Assembly (NCBI RefSeq): GCF_027533625.1
Contig: NZ_JAQAGZ010000013.1
Location: forward strand, 165,775-229,774
DNA length: 64,000 nt
Source of the DNA: Paenibacillus gyeongsangnamensis
GTDB lineage: Bacteria > Bacillota > Bacilli > Paenibacillales > NBRC-103111
Direction of reading: 5' to 3'
Made by a program: the position numbers and the translations under genes. The notes under the pieces were generated by a model. That model saw nothing but the letters and a program-made list of their open reading frames with translations. It did no database searches and had not been told where the DNA came from. Shown here in pieces: positions 17,631 through 26,785 of the stretch; within the stretch, counting starts at the first letter, position 1, and each line of letters opens with the position of its first letter.

Positions 17631-18065
17631 ATGTTAAAAGGAATCCCGCCGATCATTTCGCCGGATTTGATCAAGATTTTGATGGAGATGGGCCACGGTG
17701 ATGAAATCGTGCTGGCCGACGGCAATTTCCCCGCAGCGGCCAACACGCAGCGACTGCTTCGCTATGACGGGCATACGATCCCGGCGCTGCTTCAGGCAAT
17801 CATGCCGCTCTTTCCGCTCGATCATGCGGTGGAGCGGTCCGCGGCCGTTATGTCGCTGCTTCCTGGTGATGCGGCGCCCCCGGTGTGGGAGCGATACCGC
17901 GAGGCGATTGAGCGGGAAAAGCCGGATTTCACGGATTTTGATTATGTGGAACGGTTCGCTTTTTACGAGCGGGCAAAGAAAGCGTATGCCATTGTGGCGA
18001 CTAGCGACTCATCGTACAAAGGCAATTTGATTTTAAAAAAAGGCGTGGTCCGTAGCGGGATATAA
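17631..18065 (+). CDS. RbsD/FucU family sugar mutarotase
   Basis: A 144-residue member of the RbsD/FucU family, which interconverts sugar anomers. The signature MGHGDEIVLADGNFPA (His22) and the C-terminal YAIVATSDSSYKGNLILKKGVV are typical of the FucU branch (fucose mutarotase). AAAGGAGAGAG precedes the ATG. G+C content rises sharply at this gene compared with the five genes upstream, so the 60-nt gap before it may be an old junction. An aldo/keto reductase follows after a few bases. Confidence 0.9.
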   Translation: MLKGIPPIISPDLIKILMEMGHGDEIVLADGNFPAAANTQRLLRYDGHTIPALLQAIMPLFPLDHAVERSAAVMSLLPGDAAPPVWERYREAIEREKPDFTDFDYVERFAFYERAKKAYAIVATSDSSYKGNLILKKGVVRSGI

Positions 18066-18095
18066 CACTTGAACAACATGGGGGTGTGGAATCTT

Positions 18096-19145
18096 ATGAG
18101 AATGAGAAATCTGGGCTCGTCGGGGCTTAAGGTCAGTGTGCTGGGAATGGGCTGCTGGCAGTACGGCGGGGGCAAATATTGGGGCGATCAGAACCAAAAT
18201 GACGTCGATGAGGTTGTACATAAGGCTCTCGATATGGGGATCAATTATTTCGATACCGCGGAAGTCTACAACGACGGCGAGAGCGAAAGATCGCTGGGAA
18301 GCGCGCTCAAGGGCAGAAGGCATGAAGCGGTCATCGGCAGCAAAATCAGCACCTCAAACGTACATAAGGCTAGGCTCAAAAAGCATTGTGAGGACAGCCT
18401 TCGGCGGCTGCAGACGGACTACATCGACGTATATATGCTGCATTGGCCGGTAAATCCGATTTCAGTCAAGCATTTTACGACGGATCCGGCCTTGATTGCC
18501 GTTCCGCCCAGTGTGGAGGACGTATTCGAGACGCTATTAGAGCTCAAACGGGATGGGAAAATCCGGCATATCGGCATAAGCAATCACGGTGTATTGCAGA
18601 TGCGGGAGGTGCTGCAAACCGGGGCTGTGGTCGCTGCCAACGAGCTAGCTTACAGCCTGCTGTCGAGAGCAATCGAAACGGAGGTGTTGCCCTATTGCAA
18701 GGAGCAGGGCATCGGCATAATCGGGTATATGCCGATGCAGCAGGGGCTGTTATCCGGCAAATATACCAGCCTGGACGAGTTGAAGCCTATGCAGGCGCGT
18801 TCACGACATTTCCATTACAGCCGGGGTGAAGGGACGCGGCATGGCGAGGAAGGCGCCGAAGCGGAAGTCACCGAGGCACTTCGGCAAATCCGCGAACTGG
18901 CCATAGAACTCGACATTCAGATGACGGTGCTTTCACTGGCGTGGGCCATTGCAAACGAAGGGATTTCCACCACCATTGTCGGATCGCGAAATGTGCAGCA
19001 GCTGGAGATGAATATACAAGCGGCGGAATACCAGATCACCCCGGATGTGGTAGAGCGATTAAACCGAATCACGAACCCGGTTCTGCACAAGCTAGGGACC
19101 AATCCCGATTATTATGAGAACCGGCAGAACAGCCGAATGTATTAA
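18096..19145 (+). CDS. aldo/keto reductase
   Basis: NAD(P)H-dependent oxidoreductase with a TIM-barrel, 350 residues. Visible are the N-terminal RNLGSSGLKVSVLGMGCW, the catalytic Asp/Tyr in FDTAEVYNDG, Lys in GSKIST, His in MLHWP, and the cofactor-binding GSRNVQQLEMN near the C-terminus. ATG 18096 has GGGGGTG 9 nt upstream; in-frame starts at 18069 and 18078 lack a site. It appears cotranscribed with the mutarotase and probably reduces or oxidises the sugar delivered by the importer. Confidence 0.9.
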   Translation: MRMRNLGSSGLKVSVLGMGCWQYGGGKYWGDQNQNDVDEVVHKALDMGINYFDTAEVYNDGESERSLGSALKGRRHEAVIGSKISTSNVHKARLKKHCEDSLRRLQTDYIDVYMLHWPVNPISVKHFTTDPALIAVPPSVEDVFETLLELKRDGKIRHIGISNHGVLQMREVLQTGAVVAANELAYSLLSRAIETEVLPYCKEQGIGIIGYMPMQQGLLSGKYTSLDELKPMQARSRHFHYSRGEGTRHGEEGAEAEVTEALRQIRELAIELDIQMTVLSLAWAIANEGISTTIVGSRNVQQLEMNIQAAEYQITPDVVERLNRITNPVLHKLGTNPDYYENRQNSRMY

Positions 19146-19280
19146 CTTTGAAAGTTCATATCATGACAAAAATCAATGGGAAAAAGGTTAGAATTAAAGG
19201 AATTACAAGGGATAATCGGCTGAAAAATGGCTGAAGCTGATATATATTCTATAACTTAATTTAAATATTGACGTAAATAA

Positions 19281-19320
19281 TTACCATGAACTAAGATAAA
19301 GGTATAATTTGCAAGCGCTT
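19281..19320 (+). promoter_or_regulatory. promoter and cre-like site of the second carbohydrate operon
   Basis: TTACCA (19281-19286), a 16-nt spacer and a perfect TATAAT (19303-19308) precede the isomerase gene. Five nt downstream is AAGCGCTT (19313-19320), the same palindromic cre-like core that follows the first operon's promoter. Confidence 0.55.
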
Positions 19321-19357
19321 TTGGAAAATCTCATGATAAGAAAGGGATGTGCGGCAA

Positions 19358-20149
19358 ATGGCTGATAATCAATTGTCTTTTTCCGTATTTACTAAACCTT
19401 GGAAAACGATGTCTATTTGGGACTTGTGCACTTTCGTGAAAGGAATGGGTTTTGACGGTGTCGAGTTTCCCCTTCGAGCTGGTTATCAGTTGGAGCCGGA
19501 GGAAGCCGCCAAGCTGCCCGAGCTCGTCCACCAATTTGCCGACCACGGGCTGAAAATATTCTGCGTCGCGAGCTCGACGGATGAGCATATTTTCGCCGGA
19601 TGCGCGGAAGCGGGAATTCCGATGATCCGGATCATGCCGCAGGTTAACCAGGAAGACGGTTATATGGCTTCCGAGAAAAAAGCGCGCCAGCAGCTCGAAT
19701 CACTGCTTCCGCTTTGCGAGAAATACGGAGTTAAGGTCGGCGCCCAGCAGCATTACGGCAATAACGTCGTCGATTCGATGGGACTTTTACATCTGCTGGG
19801 TGGGTTGAATCCGCAGCACGCGGGGGCGATTTGGGATTCGGCGCACGATTCGCTGGCTGGCCAGCAGCCGGAGTACGGGCTGGACATCGTGTGGCCTTAC
19901 CTGTGCATGGTGAATTTTAAAAATGCCTATTACAAACGGGTTAACGGTCCGGAAGCGGAGCAAGCGGAGTGGAAGCGTTACTTCACCTCTGGCAGACAAG
20001 GGCTTGCCTCATGGCCGAGAGCTGCCGCATATTTGAAAAAGCGTGGCTATCAAGGGGTTATTTGTTTAACGGCCGAATACACGAACGAGCACGACGTCGA
20101 CCGCTTGATCGCAGCTGACATTCAATACGCGCGATCGCTATTTGCCTAA
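19358..20149 (+). CDS. sugar phosphate isomerase/epimerase (TIM barrel)
   Basis: A 263-residue protein of the xylose-isomerase-like TIM-barrel (AP endonuclease 2) superfamily. Metal-site residues are suggested by DGVEFPLR, HYGNNV, WDSAHDS and LTAEYT. Such enzymes isomerise or epimerise sugars and keto-sugar derivatives. The ATG at 19358 lies 11 nt after AAAGGG; GTG 19349 is too close to that site. It opens the second module and is followed within 15 nt by a Gfo/Idh oxidoreductase, a pairing typical of pathways for inositol and other unusual sugars. Confidence 0.88.
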   Translation: MADNQLSFSVFTKPWKTMSIWDLCTFVKGMGFDGVEFPLRAGYQLEPEEAAKLPELVHQFADHGLKIFCVASSTDEHIFAGCAEAGIPMIRIMPQVNQEDGYMASEKKARQQLESLLPLCEKYGVKVGAQQHYGNNVVDSMGLLHLLGGLNPQHAGAIWDSAHDSLAGQQPEYGLDIVWPYLCMVNFKNAYYKRVNGPEAEQAEWKRYFTSGRQGLASWPRAAAYLKKRGYQGVICLTAEYTNEHDVDRLIAADIQYARSLFA

Positions 20150-20164
20150 AGGGGGGTCAATACG

Positions 20165-21133
20165 ATGAGCAGCAAAATTAGAATCGCCATGATAGGCGCT
20201 GGCAAAATGGCCAATATGGTACATTATCCCTCACTTGCCTCATTCGAGGATGTGGAGATTGTGGCCATTTGCGACAAAGCGCCGCAGGTGCTGAATGAAA
20301 CAGCCGACAAATACAACGTGTCCCGCAGATACGAGGACTACCGGCAGATGGTCGAGGAACTCAAGCCGGACGCGGTGTACGCCATAGGACAGCCTCATTT
20401 GATGTTTGACATCTGGATGTGGTGTCTGGAACGCGGCGTCAACCTGTATATCGAAAAACCGCTCGGTATCACGATTCATCAAGCCCGGGCGCTCGCCTAT
20501 ACTGCGGAAAAAAACAACTGTATTACGCAAGTCAGCTTCCAGCGCCGCAGTACGCCGATGGTCATGAAGCTTCGGGAAGAATGCTTAAAACGGGGACCGA
20601 TCACACATGCCGTATGCAAGTTTTACAAGGCGGAAATGCAGCCGTACCTGAACGCCCGAGACCGCATGATGGACGATACCGTTCATTCGATCGATACGGT
20701 CCGCTGGATGTGTGGCGGCAAAGTTGTAAAGGTAGAGAGCATGACGAAACGGGTGCGGGTGCCTGATATCAATTTCATTTCGGCGACACTGCACTTTGAC
20801 AACGGCTCTACCGGTTATCTTATTAACAGCTGGTCGAGCGGACGGCGTATCTTTGCCGTTGAGATGCACGCCCCCGGTATTTGCGCGGAGGCGGAGCACG
20901 AACACAAAGGCGTGCTGTACGCCGACGGAGATACACATGGAGTCGAATACGATGCACGGGAAATTGCCGGAGGCACCGAGCTCTACGAATTTGCCGGGTT
21001 TAAGACGAAAAACCGGGAGTTTATCGATTGTCTGAAGTCCGGAACGATTCCTTCCTCCCATTTCGGGGATGCGCTAAAAACGATGGAAGTGGCTGAAATC
21101 ATTCTGGCGCAGTCGCTGCTTGCGGGTAGATGA
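20165..21133 (+). CDS. Gfo/Idh/MocA family oxidoreductase
   Basis: NAD(P)-dependent sugar oxidoreductase of 322 residues. The Rossmann motif is AMIGAGKMANMVH and the family catalytic lysine lies in LYIEKPLGI; the C-terminal alpha/beta domain carries DDTVHSIDTVRWMCGG. GGGGG lies 8 nt upstream of the ATG. With the TIM-barrel isomerase it would oxidise or rearrange the imported sugar. The permease genes of this module follow after a 39-nt gap. Confidence 0.92.
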   Translation: MSSKIRIAMIGAGKMANMVHYPSLASFEDVEIVAICDKAPQVLNETADKYNVSRRYEDYRQMVEELKPDAVYAIGQPHLMFDIWMWCLERGVNLYIEKPLGITIHQARALAYTAEKNNCITQVSFQRRSTPMVMKLREECLKRGPITHAVCKFYKAEMQPYLNARDRMMDDTVHSIDTVRWMCGGKVVKVESMTKRVRVPDINFISATLHFDNGSTGYLINSWSSGRRIFAVEMHAPGICAEAEHEHKGVLYADGDTHGVEYDAREIAGGTELYEFAGFKTKNREFIDCLKSGTIPSSHFGDALKTMEVAEIILAQSLLAGR

Positions 21134-21172
21134 ACATAACACCCTGACAAGAGTCCCGATGGAGGTGTGAAC

Positions 21173-22135
21173 ATGGAAATAGCTGGCGTAAAGGAACGGC
21201 CGGCGGTCCGCTCGAAGAGCAGGGCCGCCCGGCTAACCAAAGCTATGCTGCGGGTATGGCAGCTGTATTTGCTCATGGCGCTCCCCTTTGTTTACATTAT
21301 CGTGTTTAAGTATGTGCCGATGTACGGCGCGCAGATCGCCTTCCGCAATTTTGTTGCAAGTAAGGGGATCTGGGGCAGCCCATGGGTCGGTTTCTCAAAT
21401 TTTATCCGGTTTTTTGAGTCGTATGAGTTTTGGAATATTATGTGGAACACGATCGCCCTCAGCTTTTATCAGCTGGTGGCGGGGTTTCCGTTTCCGATAT
21501 TGCTCGCGCTCAGCCTAAATTATGTCATGCATGAAAAGTTCAAGAAGACAGTGCAGATGGTGACCTATGCGCCGCACTTCATTTCCGTTGTAGTGATGGT
21601 CGGCATCATTTTTCAAGCGCTCGACCCCCGAATCGGGATCGTGAATGAAATTTTGAAATTTTTCGGTTTCGAGCCCGTCAACTGGATGGGGAACCCCGAC
21701 TACTTCCGCAGCATTTATGTGTGGTCGGGCGTTTGGCAAAATGTTGGCTTCAGCTGCATTATTTATTTAGCAGCATTGTCCGGTATCGATCCGTCGCTGC
21801 ACGAGGCGGCGGTCGTCGATGGAGCCAGCAAGCTGCGCCGAATGTGGCATATCGATTTACCAGGGATTTTACCTATTGCTATTATTCTTCTCATCCTGGA
21901 TGTAGGGCGCATGCTCGAGATCGGATTTGAAAAATCGTTCCTCATGCAAAATCCGCTGAATCTTCGCACCTCCGAAATTGTCGACACTTATGTATACAAG
22001 GTGGGTTTAGCCTCGAACGTCGTCAACTTTTCCTATTCATCAGCCATCGGCCTATTTAAGAACATTGTCAATTTGATTTTGCTCGTCACCGTTAATCGCA
22101 TCGCAAAAAAGCTCGGCCAGAGCAGCTTATGGTAA
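21173..22135 (+). CDS. carbohydrate ABC transporter permease (LplB-like), second module
   Basis: A 320-residue, six-segment permease with EAA loop EAAVVDGASKLRRMWHIDLP. ATG 21173 lies 6 nt after GGAGGTG. It is a paralogue of the protein encoded at 14324 but with much higher G+C in its gene. It pairs with the following permease and with the lipoprotein encoded third in this group, the reverse of the order in the first module. Confidence 0.93.
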   Translation: MEIAGVKERPAVRSKSRAARLTKAMLRVWQLYLLMALPFVYIIVFKYVPMYGAQIAFRNFVASKGIWGSPWVGFSNFIRFFESYEFWNIMWNTIALSFYQLVAGFPFPILLALSLNYVMHEKFKKTVQMVTYAPHFISVVVMVGIIFQALDPRIGIVNEILKFFGFEPVNWMGNPDYFRSIYVWSGVWQNVGFSCIIYLAALSGIDPSLHEAAVVDGASKLRRMWHIDLPGILPIAIILLILDVGRMLEIGFEKSFLMQNPLNLRTSEIVDTYVYKVGLASNVVNFSYSSAIGLFKNIVNLILLVTVNRIAKKLGQSSLW

Positions 22136-22150
22136 ACGGGGGAGACGCAG

Positions 22151-23044
22151 GTGGACAGTCGTGTCAAAGAAGCGACCGGCGATCGCATATTCAATGTCGT
22201 CAATTATGTCGTATTAAGTCTGTTTTTTCTCACCGTGCTCTATCCTCTCGTTTATATTGTTAGCGCTTCCTTTAGCTCCAGCGAAGCGGTCATTTCCGGG
22301 AAAGTGTGGTTGTGGCCGGTCGATCCGGGGCTAAAAGGATATAAAGCGGTGTTCGAGTACAAAGCCATCTGGACCGGGTTCGGTAATTCGCTGATTTACA
22401 CGGTGGTCGGTACGGTGATCAATGTTTTTATAACCATTATCGCCGCCTATCCGCTGTCCCGCAAAGATTTTGTATTCCGGGGCGCCATCATGTTTATTTT
22501 CGTGTTTACCATCATGTTTTCTGGCGGCATTATTCCGAACTATTTGCTGGTGAAGGACCTCGGGCTGCTGAATACCCGATGGGCGATGATCATTCCGTCC
22601 GCGCTTAGCGTATTCAATGTGATCATCACCCGGACCTATTTTCAAACGAACATTCCGCACGAAATGCTGGAGGCCGCGCAGGTCGACGGCTGTACCGACT
22701 GGAAGTTTCTGACCCGTATCGTCATCCCATTGTCCGGACCGATCGTCGCGGTCATTGCGCTGTTTTATGCCGTTGGCCATTGGAATTCCTATTTCAATGC
22801 GCTTCTATATTTGAAGGACCGGGGGTTATATCCGCTTCAGCTGGTGCTGCGCAGCATTTTGATCCAGAACCAAATCGACCCGAGTATGGTGACGAACGAA
22901 GAAGACCTTATCGCACGGCAGGGGCTCGCGGATCTGCTCAAATATTCGTTGATCGTCGTCGCCACCGTGCCGGTGTTGATCATTTACCCGTTTGTGCAAA
23001 AGTATTTCGTTAAAGGGATAATGATCGGTTCCATCAAGGGATAA
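22151..23044 (+). CDS. carbohydrate ABC transporter permease (LplC/YtcP-like), second module
   Basis: A 297-residue permease with EAA loop EAAQVDGCTDWKFLTRIVIPLS. It starts at GTG 22151 after GGGGGAG. The N-terminus (EATGDRIF) and the segment SSSEAVISGKVWLWPVDPGLKG match the permease at 15302. A 57-nt gap with its own ribosome-binding site leads to the binding lipoprotein gene. Confidence 0.93.
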   Translation: MDSRVKEATGDRIFNVVNYVVLSLFFLTVLYPLVYIVSASFSSSEAVISGKVWLWPVDPGLKGYKAVFEYKAIWTGFGNSLIYTVVGTVINVFITIIAAYPLSRKDFVFRGAIMFIFVFTIMFSGGIIPNYLLVKDLGLLNTRWAMIIPSALSVFNVIITRTYFQTNIPHEMLEAAQVDGCTDWKFLTRIVIPLSGPIVAVIALFYAVGHWNSYFNALLYLKDRGLYPLQLVLRSILIQNQIDPSMVTNEEDLIARQGLADLLKYSLIVVATVPVLIIYPFVQKYFVKGIMIGSIKG

Positions 23045-23101
23045 CCGGAAGGAGTATCGTGCAGGAAGCCTACGAATGAATCGATAGGGAGGTCGAAAAA
23101 C

Positions 23102-24763
23102 ATGAGAAAAACCACAAAACTGGGGCTTTTGGCGGTGCTGACGATGTCACTTGTTTTGTCTGCGTGCAGCAAAGATCAACCGGCTGCGGAGCAAAACGGG
23201 AGTAAGGAAAGTCCGAACACATCCAAAGTAAATTCGCCGGGCAAGTTTCCGATCGTCAACGACAAAATTACGCTGAAGGTATTTGTTGCCGGTAACGCAC
23301 TCGTAGAGGACTTCAACACGAACAGGTATACCAAATGGCTGGAGGATAAGACGAACATTCATGTCGATTGGATTGTCGCTGACGTAAAAAACTACAAGGA
23401 CCAGCTAAATCTGACGTTGGCGAGCGGTGATTTGCCGGACGTTATCATGAATATGGGCGTCTCACCCGAGCAACAAATGATTTACGGCGATCAGGGCGTC
23501 TTCGTATCCTTTACCGATCTGATTGAAAAATATGGGGAAAATACGAAAAAGATTTTCCAAGAGATGCCAGAGGTGAAAGATGCCATCACGGCTCCCGGCA
23601 ATAAAATTTACAGCCTTCCTTACATTAACGATTGCTACCACTGCTCGCTCGATTACAAAATGTACGTATTTAAGCCGTGGCTCGACAAGCTCGGCTTGAA
23701 AGAACCGACCACCACCGAAGAGTTTTATCAGATGCTTAAGGCGTTTAAGGAGAAAGATCCGAACGGCAACGGCAAGCCGGATGAAATCCCGCTCGTCGGC
23801 TCGACCAATCAAAAATCCCAAATCGATGTATGGATCATGAACTCGTTTATTTATGATGACGGCGATAAACGGATGTTTGTCAAAAACGGCAAAATTGACG
23901 TGGCCTACAATAAGAACGAGTGGAAAGACGGCCTGAAATTCATGAACCGTTTATTTAAGGAAGGGCTGCTTTCCAAAGAATCATTCACGCTGGACAAGGA
24001 TGGTTTGAAAAAAATCGCCGAAAATCCGGACATCGCGATCGGCGGAGCTCTCCCGGCCCACTCGCCTTCGGACATTACGATCGTTGAAGGCAAAAGCAAC
24101 CGTTGGGTAGACTACCAGCCAATCGCTCCGGTCAAAGGCCCAAACGGCTTCCAAAAAACGACGTGGCTCGCTTACGATAAAATTCGTGGCGGCAACTTCA
24201 TTATGACCAGCGCCAACAAATATCCGGAAGCGACCATGCGATGGGCCGATGCGATGTACGATTTCGAAGCGAACCTGTATTCCAACTTCGGGGTACAGGG
24301 CTCGTCGTGGGAGTGGGCGAAGCAAGGCGATGTCGGCCGCGACGGCAATCCCGCGAAATACCGACTTCTCATTCCGTTCGGACGGGTGCAAAACGAATCC
24401 TGGGCGCAGTTCGGTTTGAACTACAGGACCGACAAGGATTGGTACGCTGGGCAGGCGGTGCTGAAGCAGCCGGATAAAGAGAAAATGTACTACGACGTTA
24501 CGAAAAAAAATTATGAGCCGTACAAACCGAAAATTAACGAAATCGTGCCTCCGCTGTTTTTTGCTCAGGCGGACGCCCAGCAGCTTGCGGAGCTCGATAA
24601 AACGATCAATGATTACGTGATGACGATGACGGCCCGTTTTGTAACGGGCGATGCCGACATTGACAAGGAATGGAACGATTACGTGAGCACACTCGATAAA
24701 ATGAATCTTAAGAAGTATATCGAGATTTATCAAAAGGCTTATGATGCCAAAGCCAAGAAATAA
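23102..24763 (+). CDS. extracellular solute-binding lipoprotein, second module
   Basis: A 553-residue binding protein with lipobox LSAC (Cys22) and a short polar tether (AEQNGSKESPNTSKVNSPGK). The mature protein has the same layout as the one at 12514, including INDCYHCSLDYKMYVFKPW and EPTTTEEFYQMLKAFKEK, and a DPNGNGKPDEIP calcium-loop-like stretch. GGGAGG lies 9 nt before the ATG. No ATPase gene follows, so this importer too must borrow one. Confidence 0.94.
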   Translation: MRKTTKLGLLAVLTMSLVLSACSKDQPAAEQNGSKESPNTSKVNSPGKFPIVNDKITLKVFVAGNALVEDFNTNRYTKWLEDKTNIHVDWIVADVKNYKDQLNLTLASGDLPDVIMNMGVSPEQQMIYGDQGVFVSFTDLIEKYGENTKKIFQEMPEVKDAITAPGNKIYSLPYINDCYHCSLDYKMYVFKPWLDKLGLKEPTTTEEFYQMLKAFKEKDPNGNGKPDEIPLVGSTNQKSQIDVWIMNSFIYDDGDKRMFVKNGKIDVAYNKNEWKDGLKFMNRLFKEGLLSKESFTLDKDGLKKIAENPDIAIGGALPAHSPSDITIVEGKSNRWVDYQPIAPVKGPNGFQKTTWLAYDKIRGGNFIMTSANKYPEATMRWADAMYDFEANLYSNFGVQGSSWEWAKQGDVGRDGNPAKYRLLIPFGRVQNESWAQFGLNYRTDKDWYAGQAVLKQPDKEKMYYDVTKKNYEPYKPKINEIVPPLFFAQADAQQLAELDKTINDYVMTMTARFVTGDADIDKEWNDYVSTLDKMNLKKYIEIYQKAYDAKAKK

Positions 24764-24840
24764 CTTGCTGCAAGTAGCAAAGGGGAGATGGATTCGCGTC
24801 TGCCCTTTCTTCCTATTATGAAAATAAAGGAGAGAATCCC

Positions 24841-25839
24841 ATGCGTACTATTTTGGTGCAAATCCCGCATCACCTCATTCCTTCGTTTATGACAGAGAGC
24901 ACATTAGCCAAACTCGATTCACTCGGCCGTGTCGAATGGAATCCTTTCGACCGACCGTTTACGGAGGATGAGCTGAAATCCCGCATCCGCGGAGTGGACA
25001 CCTTGATCACCTCCTGGCGCTGTACTCCGGTTAGCGACGCAGTGCTGGATGAAGCGGACCAGCTTGCTCTCGTTGCCCATATGGCCGGCTCGATTCGCCC
25101 GGTATTTCCAACGTGGTCGGTGTATGACCGCGGCATCAAGGTGCTCAACAGCAACTATGCGATCGCCGTGTCGGTGAGCGAGTCGGTATTGGCGCTCATT
25201 TTGGCGATAGGGCACAAGATCTTGGCGGTGGACCGGGAGATGAAGGCCGGGATCACATCGAAGCATGTCGGAATGGAAACTTATGAGCTGAGGGGGAAAA
25301 CGGTCGGTCTCGTCGGTCTCGGCATGGTGGCGCGCGAGGTTATCAAGCTGCTGCAGCCCTTCGGAACAACCATTTTGGGGTATGATCCCTTTATGTCGGA
25401 GGAAAAAGCCCAAGAGCTTGGGGTGCGTCTGCTTTCGCTGCAAGAGCTGCTAACGCAGTCCGATATCGTATCGCTGCACGCGCCCAAGGTACCGGAAACC
25501 TACCATATGATTGGACGGGAGGAGCTCGCACTCATCAAAGACGGCGCGATCTTCATCAATACGGCACGCGGGGACTTGATCAATGAAGAGGCGCTGCTCG
25601 CCGAATTGAAAAAAAATCGCTTTTATGCCGGGCTCGATGTGTTTACCCGCGAGCCGCTCGCGGTGGATAGCGAATTCCGTAGAATGAACAATGTGATTGT
25701 CCGGCCGCATTTGGCCGGCGTGAATCCGGATTCGTGTCTGCGCATCGGAAAACTTATGGTGGAAGATATGGAAAGGTTATATAAGGGAGATGCGGTGTAT
25801 TTCGAGGTCAAACGCGAGCAGCTAGCCATTATGACTTGA
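24841..25839 (+). CDS. D-isomer-specific 2-hydroxyacid dehydrogenase
   Basis: An NAD(P)-dependent dehydrogenase of 332 residues. The nucleotide-binding motif is GLVGLGMVAREV; the catalytic Arg lies in NTARGDLINEEAL, the Glu in DVFTREPL, and the His in RPHLAGVN. Substrates in this family are 2-hydroxy or 2-keto acids such as hydroxypyruvate, glyoxylate or sugar-acid derivatives. AAAGGAGAG precedes the ATG. Its place at the end of the transporter block suggests a sugar-acid intermediate in the pathway. Confidence 0.92.
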   Translation: MRTILVQIPHHLIPSFMTESTLAKLDSLGRVEWNPFDRPFTEDELKSRIRGVDTLITSWRCTPVSDAVLDEADQLALVAHMAGSIRPVFPTWSVYDRGIKVLNSNYAIAVSVSESVLALILAIGHKILAVDREMKAGITSKHVGMETYELRGKTVGLVGLGMVAREVIKLLQPFGTTILGYDPFMSEEKAQELGVRLLSLQELLTQSDIVSLHAPKVPETYHMIGREELALIKDGAIFINTARGDLINEEALLAELKKNRFYAGLDVFTREPLAVDSEFRRMNNVIVRPHLAGVNPDSCLRIGKLMVEDMERLYKGDAVYFEVKREQLAIMT

Positions 25840-25879
25840 TCTTGGTCTAGCCTTAAAAGGAAAAAGGAGGAGTGGTTAA

Positions 25880-26677
25880 ATGCAATCTGAGGATATGAAC
25901 AAAGGTTTGGCGCTATCTCTGCTTTGGCAAAAGAGGCTCCTAGATGGAACGTTTGATAGCGTCACAGAAGAAGTACACTGGGATCCAATACAAACGGCAG
26001 TGATCATATGCGACATGTGGGATCAGCATTGGTGCAAAGCGGCTTCTGAGCGTGTCGGAGAAATGGCTTCACACCTGAATGAGGTCGTTATGAAACTACG
26101 GGAAAAAGGTACGTTTATTATTCATGCGCCAAGCGACACTTTAAAGTATTATGAGCATCATCCTGCAAGATTGACTGCCTTAAACGCGCCTCGCATTGAA
26201 ACAGAAGAACCCCTTCAGAACTGGGTGAGACATGACATCAAACGGGAAGGGGTATTTCCGATCGATGATTCCGATGGTGGGTGCGGATGTGAGCCGAGAT
26301 GTTTAGAAGGGAAACTTTGGTCGCATCAACATAAGGCGATCGTCATTATGAATGAAGATGCCATAACCGATAACTTTGAAGCCATCTATTTATTAAAACA
26401 GCGCTGCATCAAGAATGTTTTAATAATGGGCGTTCATACCAACATGTGTGTCTTAGGCCGGCCGTTTGGCATTCGCCAATTAGTCACACAAGGCTTTCAT
26501 GTTGTATTGCTACGAGATTTAACTGACACCATGTATAATCCGAAAATGTGGCCATATGTCGATCATTTTAGTGGGACGGATTTGGTATTGCAACACATCG
26601 AAAGATATTGGTGCCCAACCATATCAAGTAACCAGATCATCGGAGAGCCCTTTCGTTTTAAGGGCAATCTTCGTTGA
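25880..26677 (+). CDS. isochorismatase-family cysteine hydrolase
   Basis: A 265-residue hydrolase of the isochorismatase-like fold, whose members mostly cleave amides (nicotinamidase, N-carbamoyl and ureide hydrolases). The nucleophile is Cys190 in MGVHTNMCVLGR and the general-base Asp45 lies in ICDMWDQHW. A cysteine-rich loop (DGGCGCEPRC, residues 132-141) is unusual and could bind a metal. AAAGGAGGAG precedes the ATG. The gene is AT-richer than its neighbours. Its presence after a sugar importer parallels the nitrilase in the first module. Confidence 0.85.
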   Translation: MQSEDMNKGLALSLLWQKRLLDGTFDSVTEEVHWDPIQTAVIICDMWDQHWCKAASERVGEMASHLNEVVMKLREKGTFIIHAPSDTLKYYEHHPARLTALNAPRIETEEPLQNWVRHDIKREGVFPIDDSDGGCGCEPRCLEGKLWSHQHKAIVIMNEDAITDNFEAIYLLKQRCIKNVLIMGVHTNMCVLGRPFGIRQLVTQGFHVVLLRDLTDTMYNPKMWPYVDHFSGTDLVLQHIERYWCPTISSNQIIGEPFRFKGNLR

Positions 26678-26785
26678 GAAACACTGCTTACTTACAGATC
26701 TCTCGCTTGGGAAAGTTTACTTCTATACTTAACGGTTTATACGGTATAATGGAATGGAAAAAAATGAGAGGACAGGTGAGTGAGC

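Noticed and set aside
23981..24733. A 250-codon minus-strand frame opposite the second binding lipoprotein.
   Set aside because: It is antisense to an intact gene with a lipobox and clear homology; no independent support.
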